Assembly: GCA_003439945.1 (NCBI GenBank)
Contig: QVRM01000307.1
Location: 62,001-126,000 of the forward strand
Reading direction: 5' to 3'
DNA from: Dermanyssus gallinae
Lineage: Eukaryota > Arthropoda > Arachnida > Mesostigmata > Dermanyssidae
DNA length: 64,000 nucleotides
The position numbers were made by a program, and so were the translations under genes. Positions 46,048 to 56,272 of the stretch are shown here, piece after piece (positions within the stretch are counted from its first letter, which is position 1; every line of letters starts with the position of its first letter). The notes under the pieces are model-generated. The model was not told the origin of the DNA, searched no databases, and saw only the letters and a list, made by a program, of their open reading frames with translations.

Positions 46048-49000
46048 CTTATAACGGCTGCCCAACCAACATTTTGAGTTTGGAGCATTCAAAAACTCAC
46101 CGCGCCGACAATAAAAACGGGATTTTCACTTGGAACCGCAAGGCATGAGAAGTGGACAGCCGCAGCAAAGTTAGCAACTGTTCTGTTTCAAAGGAGAAGC
46201 AACAGCAATGGCTAATGAGTTTCAATGTCCGTGGTGTTCGATGTGCTTTCCTACAAAGAGGGGTGTGCAGATTCACGCAGGAAGGACTCATAAGAAAAAG
46301 ATAGCCGAGTCTAGTGGGCCAGCAGTGCTTCAACAGGCCGCTGCCACTCTTAGCAGCGTCTCACAGCCGCTGCCTTCTCCGCACGCTTCACAAGTAGAAC
46401 CCTCTCCTCACCCCGCCAGCCAGTCTCCAGTGAACGGAGGCCCGACACCTGATGATCACCTGCCGCCCTCTTCTCCTCTTTCTCTTCACAAGCTACTCGC
46501 CAACGCCAAGATGACACGCAAGGTGCTGCGCAGGATCCCAAAGGGAGCGAGAATACCCCTGCGCGGACTCTTCCACCGTCTGCTTAAAGACGTCGTGAAA
46601 AAGAATGACGAAGCGAGCTGGACCGCGCTGCTCACCCTCGCCCCAAAAGTCCTCCACATCGAAAAAGAAACCCAGGGAGGCCATAGCCTGGCCAGCGTAG
46701 TCAAAGAAAAGGTGGCCCTTTTCGAGGGTGCCGCTCTCACTTGCGTGGAAGCTGAGGGTCGAGGCAAACGTATATTGACGGATAAAGCTCGCGCTCAGAT
46801 CGCTGCTCACAAGCTTTCCATGGATTTTAATGTGCGAAGCGCTATTAGGATCTTGTCTTCCGATGACACGATTGCGCCCGTAACGGAGGAGTCGATTAAT
46901 GAGATGGTGGCAAAACATCCTCCTGCTCCTGCAGGGGACGTGGTGCCACCGTCCCCTTTCGGCTTGCCAGCGGTCGGGTCGTGCTCAGGCGAGGATGTTG
47001 CCAAGGCACTTCGCTCCTTTCCATCCGGTGCGGCGGGAGGCCTCGACGGCCTCACGCCTGACCATCTAAAATGCCTTCTCCCTGCTAACGGAGACCACAA
47101 CGATGTACTGGAAACACTCGCCAAAGTATGCGACATCATACGTAACGGGCAAGTTCCGGAGGCTGTGAGAAACGTGATATATGGAGGGTGGCTTATCGCT
47201 CTGAAAAAGAAAACCGGAGGATACCGACCCATAGCCGTCGGCTGCACTCTGCGAAGATTGGCCACAAAGACCCTGCTTCCCCAGGTCAATGTGAAAAGCT
47301 ACCTGCAGCCACGGCAGATGGGGTACGCCACTCAAAATGGTGCAGAAATAATTGCTCACACAGCTCGCACCTTTCTCGAACACAACGAAAAATGCTGCCT
47401 CCTAAAATTAGATTTTAAAAATGCGTTTAACTTAAACAAACGAGGACACCTCTTGACAGAGATTTCCAAGCACGCCCCGGCTCTCTATCCAATGATGCAC
47501 CAGGCATATAGCAAACCGACTCCCCTAATGTTTGGTGAGGTTGAAATTAGGTCATCAGCTGGTTGTCAGCAGGGAGACGTAGCGGCTCCTCTTGCATTTA
47601 GCCTACTTCTGCATCAGTACGTCAAGCAGGTGGCATCCAAGGTCCCTTTGTTTTACCTCGACGATGGGACCCTTCTGGACAACGATCCTTCGGTGTTACT
47701 CAGAGACATCAAGGATCTCCGAGCGTTCGAGCAATGGAGCGGGCTGCAGCTTAACCCATCTAAATGCGAGCTATTTCTGCAGGGTTTTGAGGACGAAGAG
47801 AGACAGCAGGTGATCGCTGAATTTAACAGCAACCTCCCGGGCATCCTTGTAAAGGATCGATGTGATTTGGACCTGCTGGGTACGGCGGTGTTTCCCGACA
47901 TGATCGGTCCGATACTAGCCGAGAAGGGAGAACAACTTTCCCGGCTTTACCAGAGACTGGGCCATCTCGGTAGACATCAAGCTTACTTCCTGCTCCGGCA
48001 CGCAATGGGAGTGCAAAAGGTCCTGTATGTACTACGGACCTCACCTGTCTTCCTTCTACCGTCAGAAACTCTGAACCTCGACGACCAGGTGAGGAGAGCC
48101 CTGGAAAACATCCTTGACCTAACGGTTGATGATAAGGCATGGACGCAGGCAAGTTTACCGGTCCGGTTGGGTGGAATGGGCATCCGTTCGGCCACGGACC
48201 TTGCCTTACCCGCTTTCCTTGCTTCGTCGCACAGCTGCGCCTCTGCAGTGGCCGCTACTGCCGGCGGACTCATCAGCCACCAACAAGACGCCGCTCGGAT
48301 CTGGGATGCGCGTCAGTCTGGTCGTCCATCTGAGGAACAGGTCACTAGGCAGAAGGGGTGGGACCAAATCGCCACTCAGGCTACCCACTTAACTCTTCTG
48401 TCTGCCTGTGAGTTAGATATAGACGGTATTAGACTGAAAGCGGTTTCATCCGACGCTGCCGGAGCGTGGCTTGACGTGTTTCCGTCCGAGCTAGTCGGCA
48501 GTAAGCTGGCTGATGACCACTTCCGTGCCGCCAGTGGCCTCAGACTTGGCCTTGCCATGTTTGAGACAGAGGCATGCCCGTGTGGTGGAACGGTGGATGA
48601 ACGTGGCCTGCACCGACTTAGTTGCACTAAGCTGGCTGGGCTTACGCAGGGCCGCCACGATGCCATAAATGACATCCTCGGGCGCGCTTTCAGACAAGCC
48701 GGCTACCGCGTCACACTGGAGCCTGGTGGACTACAGAGCGACGACAAGCGTCGACCGGACGGCCTTACCAGCCGAGACTGGAACCGCAATCGGCCGCTGG
48801 CATGGGACGTCACCGTCTCCGACACGTACGCTCTCGGCTATCGTGCACTAGCCAACGCGGGCGTCGGCAACATTATTCACCAACGGGAGATGCACAAACG
48901 GCGCCTATACGCGCATCTCCTTGAGGACCACGTTGTAATGGCCTTCGGCCTCGAGTCATCTGGCGTTTGGGGCAAGGATGCACTCAAACTGACAAAGGAG

Positions 49001-49232
49001 CTTGGGAAGAAGCTCTTCGAGGCCACAGCGGAGCCAAGATCGACCGCTTTCCTCCGACAGAGAGTGTCATTAGAATTACAAAGAGGCAACGCCAAGATGA
49101 TGTTGAGTGGTCACCGACACTCAAGCAATAAGAATAATATAAGCAATATTGTAGATATTATATAAGTAATATATTGATAAGTGTGATACATGTACATATT
49201 GATAAAATAAACACTTGTTCCAAAAAAAAAAA

Positions 49233-49233
<1 letters not shown>
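46048..49233 (+). mobile_element. Intact R2/R4-type non-LTR retrotransposon in (TTA)n
   Basis: About 3.2 kb: 5' UTR 46048-46207, one ORF 46208-49165, and a short 3' UTR with AATAAA (49206-49211) and A12 (49222-49233). (TTA)n flanks both ends. Bombyx Dong, of the R4 clade, is known to sit in TAA repeats, so both the architecture (single ORF, restriction-like endonuclease) and the insertion site suggest an R4/Dong-like element. HERO or another REL-endonuclease clade cannot be excluded without a tree. Confidence 0.85.
46208..49165 (+). CDS. Single-ORF retrotransposon polyprotein: zinc finger, RT, restriction-like endonuclease
   Basis: 985 uninterrupted codons from an ATG in good context (AGCAATGG). 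An N-terminal C2H2 finger is at residues 7-28 (C7-x2-C10-x12-H23-x4-H28), followed by a Pro/Ser-rich linker. The RT spans about 270-540: RPIAVGCTLRRLATK (340-354), LDFKNAFN with catalytic Asp402, CQQGD (453-457) and YLDD (483-486, Asp485/Asp486). The C-terminal R2-type endonuclease region has C790-x-C792-x9-H802-x3-C806, then RRPDG (Asp851) and LAWDVTV (Asp867), the PD...D catalytic signature. It ends in FLRQRVSLELQRGNA. The protein would bind target DNA, cleave it and prime cDNA synthesis. It is the only unbroken member of this group in the window and may be competent. Confidence 0.93.
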   Translation: MANEFQCPWCSMCFPTKRGVQIHAGRTHKKKIAESSGPAVLQQAAATLSSVSQPLPSPHASQVEPSPHPASQSPVNGGPTPDDHLPPSSPLSLHKLLANAKMTRKVLRRIPKGARIPLRGLFHRLLKDVVKKNDEASWTALLTLAPKVLHIEKETQGGHSLASVVKEKVALFEGAALTCVEAEGRGKRILTDKARAQIAAHKLSMDFNVRSAIRILSSDDTIAPVTEESINEMVAKHPPAPAGDVVPPSPFGLPAVGSCSGEDVAKALRSFPSGAAGGLDGLTPDHLKCLLPANGDHNDVLETLAKVCDIIRNGQVPEAVRNVIYGGWLIALKKKTGGYRPIAVGCTLRRLATKTLLPQVNVKSYLQPRQMGYATQNGAEIIAHTARTFLEHNEKCCLLKLDFKNAFNLNKRGHLLTEISKHAPALYPMMHQAYSKPTPLMFGEVEIRSSAGCQQGDVAAPLAFSLLLHQYVKQVASKVPLFYLDDGTLLDNDPSVLLRDIKDLRAFEQWSGLQLNPSKCELFLQGFEDEERQQVIAEFNSNLPGILVKDRCDLDLLGTAVFPDMIGPILAEKGEQLSRLYQRLGHLGRHQAYFLLRHAMGVQKVLYVLRTSPVFLLPSETLNLDDQVRRALENILDLTVDDKAWTQASLPVRLGGMGIRSATDLALPAFLASSHSCASAVAATAGGLISHQQDAARIWDARQSGRPSEEQVTRQKGWDQIATQATHLTLLSACELDIDGIRLKAVSSDAAGAWLDVFPSELVGSKLADDHFRAASGLRLGLAMFETEACPCGGTVDERGLHRLSCTKLAGLTQGRHDAINDILGRAFRQAGYRVTLEPGGLQSDDKRRPDGLTSRDWNRNRPLAWDVTVSDTYALGYRALANAGVGNIIHQREMHKRRLYAHLLEDHVVMAFGLESSGVWGKDALKLTKELGKKLFEATAEPRSTAFLRQRVSLELQRGNAKMMLSGHRHSSNKNNISNIVDII

Positions 49234-49276
<43 letters not shown>
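49222..49276. repeat. A12 then (TTA)14 at the 3' junction
   Basis: The 3' UTR of the plus-strand element ends TTGTTCC and A12. (TTA)n follows to 49276 and directly meets the 3' end of a minus-strand R2/R4-type fragment, so the same microsatellite joins two elements tail to tail. Confidence 0.9.
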
Positions 49277-49740
49277 GTGTTAGGACAATACAATTGTGAG
49301 GTGCGAATGTGTATCCTCGTTATTTCATGGTTACCATCTAGCTATTCTCAGCCCATCGCACCTAATATCGACGCGGCATTTCCTCTGCAAACTGCCAGTG
49401 AAAGCAGCTGCCTCAGAAATTCGTCTTCGCGTATATCCCCGGTGTTTGCTCGTATTCGATCACCTAAGTCTTTTATAATTTTCCTTGTACTTCTGCTGAC
49501 CGGGCCCAATGTTTCCATTGCGATCGGCACGAAATTGTATCTATGCTCTAACTCTGTGTTTTTACACCACTTTTCTTTTTCTGCATGTTCGGCAACCCAT
49601 CCCGCCTCCGTCGCGCTGTGGGTTATTATTATTGTGGTTATTATTATTATTATTGCGTTTAAGTTTCCAACTAGGATCATAGGCGCCCTACGGTTCAGAA
49701 GATTTTCTGAATCACTGCCGCTTTCTTCTTGCACGTCTTG
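49277..49740 (-). pseudogene. 3' fragment of a second R2/R4-type LINE family
   Basis: The minus frame 49734-49348 ends with the conserved C-terminal block: RYNFVPIAMETLG, then EDEFLRQLLSL and CRGNAASILGAMG and a stop. It is clearly related to, but different from, the adjacent intact element (SLELQRGNAK...). The upstream part contains an in-frame ATT/GTT expansion coding for an Ile/Thr run and then unrelated sequence. Only the last 110 or so residues and about 70 bases of 3' UTR survive. The 3' end abuts the (TTA)n at 49234-49276. It is a 5'-truncated insertion from the opposite direction. Confidence 0.85.
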
Positions 49741-50014
49741 ACGTCTGTGACCTCATTATTTTTACGTTTTTTTCAGCGGTATTGTTGTACGATATAAGAA
49801 AAGCACACAGCTTATGATGTTACCCTCCAAGTCTATTTTATCCAATATTGCGGAAATAATCACATTTAGGATGGTTTATGCCGGGTGACTGCAGACCTGA
49901 CAAGAAGCCCCGTCGCGCCAGCATGGGGTAACACGTCAGATTCATCTGCAGGTCTGCGTGATGGATGCAGAATCCGTGTACACTTCTTGCACCTCATCAA
50001 GTACACCTAAGCGG
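49741..50014. other. Unique spacer
   Basis: No recognised feature up to the target duplication of the next SINE. Confidence 0.5.
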
Positions 50015-50200
50015 GTCGAGCCCGGTGGCGTGGTGGCTTAGGTCTGCGCCTCGCAACCGGAGGAGACACATAGGTGCGCGGGTTCGAGCCTCACCGTTGC
50101 ACCGATTTGTATTCATAGGGGTCCGTCTATGAAGCAATGTGAAAAACAGTTCCGTGGACGTTAAATCTTGGCTGAGGTTCAGCCCGAAAACTTTACTTAA
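50015..50200 (+). mobile_element. tRNA-derived SINE, copy 2
   Basis: Nearly identical to copy 1, with GTGGCTTAGGTCTGCGCC (A-box region) and GCGGGTTCGAGCCTC (B box), the body phrase GGGGTCCGTCTATGAAGCAA, and the 3' stem GGCTGAGGTTCAGCC. A short duplication ACCTAAGCGG at 50005-50014 and 50201-50210 bounds it. The similarity to copy 1 suggests one recently active family. Confidence 0.9.
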
Positions 50201-50793
50201 ACCTAAGCGGATGCCTACATCGAATACGAATAAGCGCTATAGCAAGGCCGTTGATGGTCCGCGGTCGTATAGGCTACTGCTGCTGCTGGACATGTGGGCT
50301 TGTCCACACGCACATGGTTTCTTGTCACAGCTGACTAACAACAACTGACAGTTTGTTCGACTCGTTCAGGTAATGCTAGTACCAAGAACAACAAAAGCCT
50401 AGCGACATTTGGGTACGGAAGCTATAAACAGTCGACAGCTGCTACTGAACAATACCGGGACCACGAATAAGGCTCTAGCTATGTACGTACTAAACGTTAG
50501 ACCTGGCAATGTAAGTTTGCGGTTGAGTCCTGTACCAACCGGATTGTGAATTGCAGATCTAGCGCATGCCACTGTTGAGTATACAAGCGTATACTTAAGC
50601 ACACAGCCACCATAATGAAAAACACAGTTACGAAATTCAAACATACAACTGGCCCATACGCGATTTGGCCATGCTGAAACCGTTGAGAATTGATATGGTG
50701 GTGACCTTACTACTACTATTTGGGTCTGGTTTTTACCGAGGTTGTTTAGAGTATATCATACCGCCATCTCGTCGGCAGAAATATATGGAAAAC

Positions 50794-50827
<34 letters not shown>

Positions 50828-51576
50828 CATGATACTGGGTCCAGCCATAAATACACCAATATTATGATAATTATTATTAACAATATTAGAAAAACTAGTT
50901 ATTAATACTTAACTGTCGTGACCTCCAACACGCACTTACTTTACGTTAACGTAACGTGATGGTCTTCTTGTTTAATTCGCATCGCCCGACTGTAACTCAA
51001 TGGTCAGCCGTCAGCGACTCCGGCGAGAGACAAATGAATGACTGAGCGTCGATCTAGAGAAGTTTCCTCAACCTCCGTGACCCGCATGGGACGTCCGCAG
51101 AGAATACGTCGTACCACGAGCTGGCTAGGCACTTTGCACAAATTAAAATCGACCGGATTAGCTCAGCAGAGGGCTACCGGTCAATCGAAGCAGCGAGAAC
51201 GGTGACCCTCACAGGTTGACGTCTCTTTGGGATAAATCTTTGGCAGTTCCGGGCAAACGCCGAGGGAATTTCTGTTATGTGCCCAGCACAACGGCACAGT
51301 ATCTAACAGAGACGTGCATCTTTAGACGTCTATAAATGCTGGGAAAAATTGGAACGGAACTGCGAGCAAGAAAGAACGGAGGATACCTGTTTTATCTGTC
51401 TTTTATTGTCTATATAACTTGATCTTATCCACGACGTGCGGGACGCGAACTTAGCCAACAGAGTCGGTGACGTAACTACAAAGTTGACCTTATTTCAATC
51501 TGATCGCTAGCTATCTCAAGTGGACAAGCTAGGTTCTTTATTAAAATTATAAATTTTCTTTGAATAAGTTACGCTA

Positions 51577-51612
<36 letters not shown>

Positions 51613-51615
51613 AAT

Positions 51616-51669
<54 letters not shown>

Positions 51670-52560
51670 GTAAATATAAATGTAGATAAAGAGTCGTTGC
51701 TTGCAATGTTAGCAAAATAAAATCTATAAGTTGATACCATAGCTCAAGCGTTCAGGCCGCTTATCTCCGGGGAGTATAATAACCATCAATAACATCTAAC
51801 AACAATACTGAAAAATAACACATAGTATTATGGATGCCTTAATTATTTTAGTTATACCGACTTTACTATTAAGAAGAAAATCAGAAACAACAGAACATGT
51901 GGTTGCTACTATTGTTTTTATCGGTGATCATGTTTATTGAAATATATTAGCAAACATTTTCTGCTGAATATAACGACCATTTTCTTAAAATCAAAAACAC
52001 AATTTTTAGTATTTAAGGATCTTATTGCGTGCATTTTCAGCAGTTATTGCTGTTCCTCACGTTGTATTTTTTTTGTTAATTTAGAAGTGCATGTGTGCTG
52101 TCTATATGTTTGTACTTCAGGTGCTCACGTTTCATATGCATATCTAACTAGTTTCGAGGTCACTGTCCGGTCAAAAAACAAAAATATTACCGATGGATGT
52201 TCCTGCGTAGAAACGAAAAACATATCAAGAAAACAACGCTAATCAAATATAGCAAGAAACACTAGCCATTTGTAAAATTGGCTCTGTATACTTCCTTTGC
52301 CTCTACGATCACGACGACGACAACGAAACAAATCTCAACAGAGCCGCAATTCGCGCTAGCGTATGACCGTTCACTAACGTCTCTGTAGACGGCTAGATGA
52401 AGGAAAAGGGCGCTGTTGACGATGAGCTGCGATATCCTCCCCCCGTCCCACCATGTTAGACCACCGAGAGAGAGCCTAGTGAAATACAGGTGCGGATGAG
52501 TGGGTAGATGCGTGTGTGTGTGTGTGTGTATTTGTGTGTGCCGGGTGCTTCTATTGATCA
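50201..52560. other. Unique DNA with (AT)n arrays, no gene recognised
   Basis: (AT)n at 50796-50824 and compound (AT)n at 51580-51664. A stretch near 51160-51240 looks faintly tRNA-like (TTAGCTCAGCAGAGGGC) but lacks a convincing B box. (GT)n occurs near 52511-52530. Confidence 0.4.
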
Positions 52561-53322
52561 CATTGCTCGAGCGGAGACTTGTTTCTTTGGCCTATTCGGT
52601 GGCGGGGAAGTGCGTCAGCCTGTAGTCTGATCTTTGTCTCCGAATCCGTGGGCCTCGCGTCTGTACCTCGTTCGTCTGTAGGCTGTCGGGCGCGGTTTGT
52701 ATCTTCAGCACTAAGTCATTGCCGCCGCCGCCGCCGCCATTCACCGCCCCTTCCGTTTCCCCATCGTTCGCTCGGAATCGCTCGCGTTTGTATCAACGGT
52801 TTCGGTACACGAACGAAACAGAGAGGTCCTCCATCTTGGCGTGGGCGCTGGCCGCCGGCCGTCGTTTAATTAGATCATGTCGTCATGATCCCGCCGAACG
52901 ATGTCGGGGGGCAACCACCCTCGGTGCTGCAAGCCTCGGTGGCTCTGAGGTGGTGTGTGTAGCGGCGGCGGCGGCGGTAGTGATGATGGTGGTAGATTTC
53001 CCCACGCGCTCGAGTTTCGTGGTCTCCAAGATTGTCCCTTGCCACATCAGCAGAGACCCACGACGTCGTCGGGCGGTCTGAGGGGGCGGGCCCAGCCTCG
53101 CGGGCGCGTCGGTCGAAACCGCCGTGCAGAAGAACCAACCGGCCGCCCGGCAGGCCAACGAATCCCCGACCAACCCACGACCAAGAAGCCACCAAACAGT
53201 TAGACGGGGCCGACTTCTACAGCCCGGGGAGGATGCGGCGCGATACAACTCCACGACGCAGGACGCGCCAGGACGATGTTACAGTAGGGTGACAGCTAGC
53301 GGCAGGCGTCGTCGTCGTTGTT

Positions 53323-53356
<34 letters not shown>

Positions 53357-53540
53357 TCTTCATTCTTGTCGTTGCCGTTTGAGGGGGATCGGCACAACCT
53401 CCCAAAGCAATGAGAGTATGGGGGCACAGCAGGAGATCATGACGGATAGCGCTGACTACCACCACTACAACTATACGACTACTGTTGTAAGAGTCGGCGC
53501 GGAAGTCGAAGGGGGCCCTCGCGAAGTACTCGTTGGGTGA
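52561..53540 (+). other. CpG-rich segment, candidate host promoter and first exon
   Basis: About 1 kb of GC-rich, CpG-rich DNA with (CCG)n at 52720-52738, (CGG)n near 52962-52978 and (GTC)n at 53303-53356. Many frames are open on both strands, as expected from composition. One suggestive reading is ATG at 53418 encoding MGAQQEIMTDSADYHHY and a few more residues, up to a donor-like GTAAGAGT at 53487, phase 0 after 23 codons. No downstream exon or homology supports it, so this is weak. Confidence 0.25.
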
Positions 53541-53602
53541 AAAACATGATGACTCAGCACCCCTCAAATCGAAAGCGGCGCTCAAAGTATCAGTGTGTTT
53601 AC

Positions 53603-53815
53603 AATTGGTATATATATATATATATATATGGGGAACCCTGGTTCACATGGTTACAGGGGAAACTACACACAACGGAAGTAATCGGCAACATGGAACACTG
53701 CTATACTAAAATGACAGAGATGGCCGGTCATTTTAGTACAGCAGTTGCGGGTTCGATTCAAGAGCGACACATACTCTTTCGAGGCCCTCCATTTCAATCT
53801 CTTACTATTTGCAGG
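53603..53815 (+). repeat. (AT)n, hairpin and B-box-like sequence
   Basis: (AT)n at 53611-53629 is followed by a hairpin whose 18-base arms (53698-53715 and 53727-53744) pair at 17 positions around an 11-base loop. Immediately after it is GCGGGTTCGATTCAAG (about 53747-53762), matching a Pol III B box. The arrangement suggests a degraded tRNA-derived SINE, but no A box or family relative was found. Confidence 0.4.
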
Positions 53816-54004
53816 TTTTGATTAATGTTAAGACAATTTAATTAAATCAATCTTATCAATCGTTCCCGCTCTCTACTGGTTAAATGAATGTCATAAAAAA
53901 TCATACGCGTAGGTATCTGTACAAGCGCAACGAAGTATCTCTTGTATAAGATAAATGCCTCATATAAAAGTATAGTATTTATGTGAAGTTTGAAAGGGAT
54001 AAGT

Positions 54005-54200
54005 TTGGCTGTGTGGTCTAGGGGACTAGTGGGCTAGTCACGGTTATCATCTGCCGGAGTGCCGCCGGTTTGATTCCCAAGCCTGATCAAACTTTCCTTC
54101 AGCGATGCTAAAATTCGTTTGATTCCCAAGCCTGATCAAACTTTCCTTCAGCGATGCATACACCGCTGAGGGTCAGCGGCTATACTACAACAAGGACTGT
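54005..54200 (+). mobile_element. tRNA-derived SINE with duplicated B-box segment
   Basis: The head GGCTGTGTGGTCTAGGGGAC matches a tRNA A box, and GCCGGTTTGATTCCCAAGCC forms a T-arm/B box. A 41-base segment containing the B box (54068-54108) is repeated exactly at 54117-54157, offset 49 bases. The 3' part CCGCTGAGGGTCAGCGGC forms a stem and shares GCTGAGGGTCAGC with the 3' end of the other SINE family (45722-45902), so both may use the same LINE partner. Confidence 0.75.
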
Positions 54201-55049
54201 TAAGGTTTATTACTTGAGTCCCTAGATATCTCAACATGTCCGGGCCCGATACATTGAAGATATACCACACGACGATTCCAAGCTCGTAGGGGATGGAAGA
54301 TGATCTACAAAAAAACAATTCTCTTAAACAAAATGTTTAACAAAATTTATAAATATTACTTTACAATATTCTATAGTGCACTTACGTAGGTACTCTAATC
54401 TACGATTGATACAACGTTACTATGATACGCGTAAATGCTGCACACGTGACTGCTGACAGTAGTTTCACTGTCACTTTGTCATAGCCATTCTATGGATATC
54501 GTCACTATTGGCATAAACTACACTCGTACTCAGTCTGCGTTCTTTGTGCAGTCAGCTCGAGGAAACAACCCTCTCATTCCGGCCCGCCACTGAATGAAGC
54601 TGATGCCAAAATAATGTCTTGATCGTACGCACTTCTACCAAGCTTCCAAGATTAATACGTGCGCTCACAAAAAACGACGACGACGACGACAACGACAAAG
54701 TCTCTCTTATCATTCAGCATAAATCAAACGGAGCAAAAACTCATAGCACCCGTGCGATTGCTTGTTCGGCATGGATACAATAAGTACCGTCATTGGCCGG
54801 GAATTTAATCTGGATCGAACGTTTGATTTGCTGAATGGGCCGTGGTGGGAAGTGTGTGTGTGAGGGGGGGGGGGCTAAGGGCGATATAGTGTAGCGCAGC
54901 TGAAAAGAAACGAGTGAATATTTCTTGCCGTTAATTTTCCCCACTCGAATTGATTTCCTTGAAGCGAAATTACGATTCGATGCGGCGGTAAATCACGGCC
55001 ACCCATTCTAGCCTGCCGGCTGTAGCAAGTTTTGAAAAGAAACCTTCAG

Positions 55050-55080
<31 letters not shown>

Positions 55081-56210
55081 TTGCCGTTCCTCCTTTAACT
55101 GCCCAACCTCGCCAAGTCATCCCTGTCTCTCGGCCTCAGCTCGTTTGTCCGTAGCCAGCGGTGCCACTGGCTCACGCCAGATGTGTAGCCGAGGGAGGTC
55201 CTCTTATAAATGATCGTCAGTTAAAAACATAGAAAAAATTAGGAACTTTAGACCCCGTGCCTGCCAGCCGGGTCGGCTCGGGACACCAGCACGGTTTTGG
55301 TCGGAAACATCACCAAGAAGAAATAGGCCACCCGTCATAGCCACGTATTCGGCGGCACCTACGCGGCACCGATGCGTTTGGATTTGAGTGGTAGAGTGTT
55401 GGTGTTCCGGAGCGGGTCCTAATTGAAACAAGCCTAACTGAAGGCCCACAGAAGCCATTAGTATCGGAGGGTAGCCGGAGGATAGCCCCTATCTAAAGCA
55501 GAGTCGTAGCTAATTCAGCCGGCCGCGACGTTGCCACGCTACGATGCTCTACTGGGGTTAACTGACACTACTTCAATATTTAAATAGTCTGGTATAGTCG
55601 GCCATAGGCTGTCCATATTGAAGATAGGAATAGTCAGTGATTTTCGCACAAAAGCAGTAGAAGGAATCAGGCGCTTTAAAGTTGTAGTTGTTTTCTCCTC
55701 GGTAGAAAGAGCGCCGTATTCGAGGCGAATAGTGGAGAATCGTGAACACCGTAACCCTACGAGCGATCTCAGCGATTGAGACGGGCACTTAGTTTTGAAT
55801 TCTTGGAGCAGATGTCTAGCCTATCGTTTGCTTGTTTACTCATCCTTTTTTGCGATAATAAAGGTGATTTTATGGTATGTCACTAATAAGTCTATGAAAA
55901 ATCAAATATGCTGGAACCAACTAGCATTTCTAAAAGTGGTCAAATTAGAATCTACCAGAGCAAGAGCGTAGGATAATTAGTAATATGTGCGTTCAACCTT
56001 GGCCTTTAGGATGTTACATACCGAGCAATCCGTTGGGTTGAAACCTGGTTTTATCCTTCTGGCCAGCAAGCATTTTTATTAAATTCAGGAAGCTGTTTGT
56101 AGCTATTGCTGGTGCCCCACCGGAATTACTTTGTTTTCAGTCGATTGGCCGGTTATATGCTGATCCCAGAATGTCTGGATGCCAAGACTGAAGGGGATTT
56201 AGCAGATTTT

Positions 56211-56212
<2 letters not shown>
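54201..56212. other. Unique DNA, no gene recognised
   Basis: (GAC)n-type triplets near 54675-54695, a G-run near 54865-54875 and (CT)n at 55053-55078. No coding or transposon signal was recognised. Confidence 0.45.

Positions 56213-56256
<44 letters not shown>
56213..56256. repeat. (AT)n at the 3' end of the CR1-like element
   Basis: Pure AT array meeting the 3' terminus of the minus-strand LINE (TTGTATTG on its own strand). Confidence 0.92.
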
Positions 56257-56260
<4 letters not shown>

Positions 56261-56272
56261 ACAAAGTCTTCT

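Noticed and set aside
51160..51240. TTAGCTCAGCAGAGGGC considered as the A box of a tRNA or SINE
   Set aside because: The expected B box 40-60 bases downstream is absent; only a weak partial match (AGGTTGAC).
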